DNA from: Rhyacichthys aspro
Lineage: Eukaryota; Chordata; Actinopteri; Gobiiformes; Rhyacichthyidae
NCBI GenBank assembly: GCA_036850595.1
Contig: CM072148.1
Coordinates: 2,027,160 to 2,091,159, forward strand
Length of the DNA: 64,000 nucleotides
Direction of reading: 5' to 3'
The translations under genes were made by a program, and so were the position numbers. Below, piece after piece: positions 60,981-64,000 of the stretch. Below the pieces are notes generated by a model. The model ran no database searches. It had not been told where the DNA came from and saw only the letters and a list, made by a program, of their open reading frames with translations. Position 1 is the first letter of the stretch. Every line of letters begins with the position of its first letter.

Positions 60981-63236
60981 ATTGTCCTTACCTCTAATAT
61001 TCCCCATAAGCCTCTCGTCTCAATTTTACACGTCATTATTTCACAAACACGTCTTGAGGGACAAATGTTTGATCTTCCCTGTTTTGATTCTGTTCGTGCT
61101 GCTCTCTGTTCTCAGCCCCGTTTCTCCATCGAACGGCTCTGAACTGCCTCCGATGACAGATAAAGGAGCCGTGCACACGCGTGTTCGCCGCGGCCCGTGA
61201 TGGATGCGTGTGTGGCAGGTAATTAAAAGTGTGATTAGCGGATAATTAAACGGGGCCTCTGTCTTTAGAATGTTCAACGACTAGAGACAGAGGACACACT
61301 GGCGAACACGTGCAGCAGTGTGTTGGTCGACGCCGTAATGGCTCCGTAATGATTTTTTTTGAAATGATAGAAAGTATAAGAGCGGAATCAAGCCGAGAGG
61401 AAGACAAGATGAAGAGGAGGGTGAAATGTAGCGGATAAGATATGGGTAAAATGTTCAGAGATACACAGAATTAATCACCGTCCGCCGAGCAGCCTGGACA
61501 CTCTCGCACGTTTCTCGTTGACGGTGGTGTTTGAGTGATGAGTCCAGACACAAGCAGCTGCTCACGAACACAACCCACACTGGATAAACCCGGCCAATTA
61601 TAAATGAGGACGAGCGGACAGGACACGGGGTCAGGAGGTCAACGGGACGGCCGCACTTTCACTTAAACCTCCACAACAATCTGCAAACTTTCCAAACTAT
61701 GATGTAAAAACCCCACAGTTTGAAGCAAGCTGCACGGTTAAACCCAAGAAAATGTAACTGAAACTTTGGGGGAATCACTAACTGGACGGATGGAACGGGT
61801 CAGAGAGATAATGAGGCTTGAGGACGGAATTAAAGAGTCATAAAATGTGTTTCCAAATGCACTGGGAGCAGGTGGAGGGAAGCTAATGTTGGTTATTGTT
61901 TATGAGTTTAGTTAAAAGTGGAGCAGCAGGATTCTGGACGAGCTGCAGGGCATAGATGGTGTTGAAGCAGTTGAAACGAGCTGAAACGAAACTGTATGAG
62001 AAGTTACGTTGGTCTCAGCCTTTGTAAAGCATTTCCCTTCCTTTAAATCAGAGCTATGAACATTTTTTTTTTGTCAAGAGCTTGCCCCATGTCCATCTTT
62101 AGAGAGTAAACAAGTCAGAGTCAAGTAGTCTCTTAAAAAAACAATGGACACATCACTGATTTGTTCTGTGCAACAACAAAAAACAAAACTATGTTGGATT
62201 ATCAATAGCTCAGAAAATGATTGGACCAAAGGAACAGACTATATTTGAACAGACCACTGTGAAACTGGCCAATAGGATCATCAATGAACACTTTATCTCA
62301 TTCTATCAACAATGAATGAACACTGATTATTTCTGACGGATGCTTAACTGTGGAGACAAAAAGTGGGACAAATTTCCCACAAAAAAGTTTACCTTCACCT
62401 TTCTATTTGTTGAATAAACTCAAAAGTGCGCAAGAATTCATCAGTTCAACTAAAGCCGTGTGATTTTTGGCCCGAATTTGACCCGATTTCTGGCCGTAAG
62501 ACGATTCTGAGTCTCCAACAGTGAGACAATCGTGTTTTTGCTGTACATTTGAAACTTAGAGATCCAGTTTAGCCCAGTTTTTTATCCCCAAAAGTAAAGG
62601 CGAAAAAGTACAAAGAACTGAAAACAGACTTATTTTTCTCACTGCTTAATGTTATTCAGATTCCCATGTGACTAATGGCCTTACTCTCAAACTCGTGACT
62701 ACGAACAGTGTGGCTGCTTTAGGCTTAAAATATGTTCTTCAAAAAATGGCACGTCGCCCACTCGTCTATATTTCTGATTGTTGTGTTATTCGAAGGACGG
62801 CTGGGAATACTGTAAAATCATAGGAGATGTTTGCACGAGCCGTAAAAGACTCGGTTTAGAGCCGAAGTGGTCCATAAGAGAGACATTATCCACATTATAG
62901 ACCAGAATAGTTCTTTTGGCGGCTGCAGACGGCACTTTCTCACACGGCTTTAGTATTTAACTCACATTTCCACAGTGGAGTGTGCTGCATGTGTTTACAC
63001 TGACATTAGCATATGTTTCCATTTTCAAATATGCAGATACAGCTGGCATTTAACACCAGCGCAGGTCACGGTGAAGGGAGCGCTCCTAATGGACATTGTT
63101 ACACTGCATCTGTTTACTGCAGGAAAATGGATGATAAAAACAGGCTAATATGGCATAATAGTTTTTTCCCCATTTTAATCACAGTTTATATTTATTATAA
63201 TTTATAATTTTGTAATGCTACCGCTGTGAGTGTCCT
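60981..63236. other. Intron, no gene seen
   Basis: 61110-61270 is a candidate conserved patch. The stretch 63061-63092 contains an isolated GGAGCGCTCC palindrome followed by taatgg, like the MITE core but without the rest. No exon recognised. Confidence 0.45.
61110..61270. promoter_or_regulatory. Candidate conserved non-coding element
   Basis: A CpG-rich part (gccgtgcacacgcgtgttcg, ccgcggccc) runs into ggtaattaaaagtgtgatta and gcggataattaaacggggcc, with three TAATTA cores. Composition and motif clustering only. Confidence 0.25.
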
Positions 63237-63785
63237 GACTGTGCCTCTTATTTTCTTTTTTTGTCTCTGTCTCAGACTCTCCTCCAAAAGCAGTCTAGGG
63301 ACCTCTCCTGCTTCTCTTTTATTAAAAAATAACTCCACAAAATACTAATCCATTTGACCAAACTGAAGTTTAGAGTTTAGCGTTAGCTTAGCTGTGACTT
63401 CAGCGTCAGGACGACAATTATCTCCTCCTCGTTAAACATGACGTGATTGAATTGACAGTATTTATCTGTGTTTTACGTTGTCTCCCTTTTCTCTGTTGAT
63501 GCTTTTCTTTTTTCAGCTGTTTCTCTGTTAAAAGACATATTCAGCTGAAAATACACTTTATCTGCAGCTATTAAACTTCCTGGAACGTCATGTGACAAGT
63601 GTCGACCAATGGGAGCGCTCCTTTTAGGTTTTCTGTTCCTGAATAGAGGTTCTCATCTGTTACAATCCCTTACAATAAACAATAGATGGATCATAAAGAC
63701 AAATTATTCCTTTTACATTATTCTATTTGGGTTTAAACCATTTTTCCAACGAGAAGAAAAAAAAATCAGGCCCAGTCTGTTTTAA
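63237..63785 (-). mobile_element. TTAA MITE family 1, subtype A, near full length
   Basis: 549 bp. Left terminus gactgtgcctcttattttct, then tctcagactctcctccaaaa; right terminus atcaggcccagtctgtt and TTAA (63782-63785). No TTAA survives at the left edge. The interior, including gacgacaattatctcctcc and the core gtcgaccaatgggagcgctcc at 63601-63621, is nearly identical to the copies at 13.8 and 46.2 kb. Confidence 0.8.
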
Positions 63786-64000
63786 AGCACTTCCATATAA
63801 ATGAGCATTTAATGTTTTCCTTTAGTCGTGTTTATTGCTAATGTAATGTTTATGGGATTATATCAGAGATGTGATTATACTTAAAGTAGAAAACAACAAA
63901 AACCCTAAAACTTAAGGTTTAATAAGGTGTAGTTTACAGCGACATAAAAACACACACAAACTGGTTCCCTTCCTGACTTTGAAAAAAGGAAAATCTCATT
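63786..64000. other. Intron, nothing recognised
   Basis: AT-rich sequence to the window edge. Confidence 0.5.

Noticed and set aside
1..64000. Endogenous virus or LTR retrotransposon coding regions
   Set aside because: No protease, reverse transcriptase, integrase or envelope motifs were recognised in any listed frame, and no pair of long direct terminal repeats was seen.

Overview
The window reads as vertebrate nuclear DNA, most likely from a teleost fish. It is AT-rich, has no bacterial-style gene density, and is full of simple repeats, minisatellites and short DNA-transposon remnants of types common in ray-finned fish. Almost every open reading frame of 60 to 170 codons looks like chance. 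The one clear protein-coding signal is a single 134-bp exon on the minus strand (35400-35533). It has good splice signals on both sides and encodes the second half of an immunoglobulin domain resembling Ig domain 2 of Sidekick, closer to SDK1 than SDK2 as I recall the families. The simplest reading is that most or all of the 64 kb is intron of a very large sdk1-like gene transcribed right to left, with its 5' end beyond the right edge and the rest of the gene beyond the left edge.

Layout. 1-9 kb: a 9-bp minisatellite at the very start, one transposon copy, two long 5-bp microsatellite tracts and unremarkable intron. 9-25.5 kb: three arrays of one 45-bp minisatellite (9.1, 18.6 and 25.1 kb), three long and one short copy of a TTAA-flanked element, and a degenerate simple repeat at 15.6-16.1 kb. 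25.5-33 kb: a 280-bp duplication at 25.8-27.5 kb and a degenerate repeat at 28.3-29.0 kb. 33-36.4 kb: a second kind of TTAA-flanked element, then a hAT-like element swollen by a 21-bp minisatellite, then the Sidekick exon only about 80 bp further on. 36.4-64 kb: intron with dispersed repeats at 41.2, 42.8, 44.5, 51.8 and 60.4 kb and more copies of the first TTAA element at 46.2, 53.4, 58.1 and 63.2 kb.

The most notable structure not explained by genes is a family of non-autonomous TTAA-flanked elements (piggyBac-like by target site), with about ten full or partial copies. Five share long nearly identical stretches, so they look young. All the long copies carry a compact core with a GGAGCGCTCC palindrome and an inverted CCAAT box, and most also carry E-box-like, CRE-half-like and STAT-like motifs. 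A second point is that the 45-bp and 21-bp minisatellites share a 21-bp ground period, and at least one of them sits inside a hAT-like element. No undescribed defence, toxin, viral or biosynthetic system was found. Repeat and family assignments are from recall and reading by eye; no alignment or database search was run.
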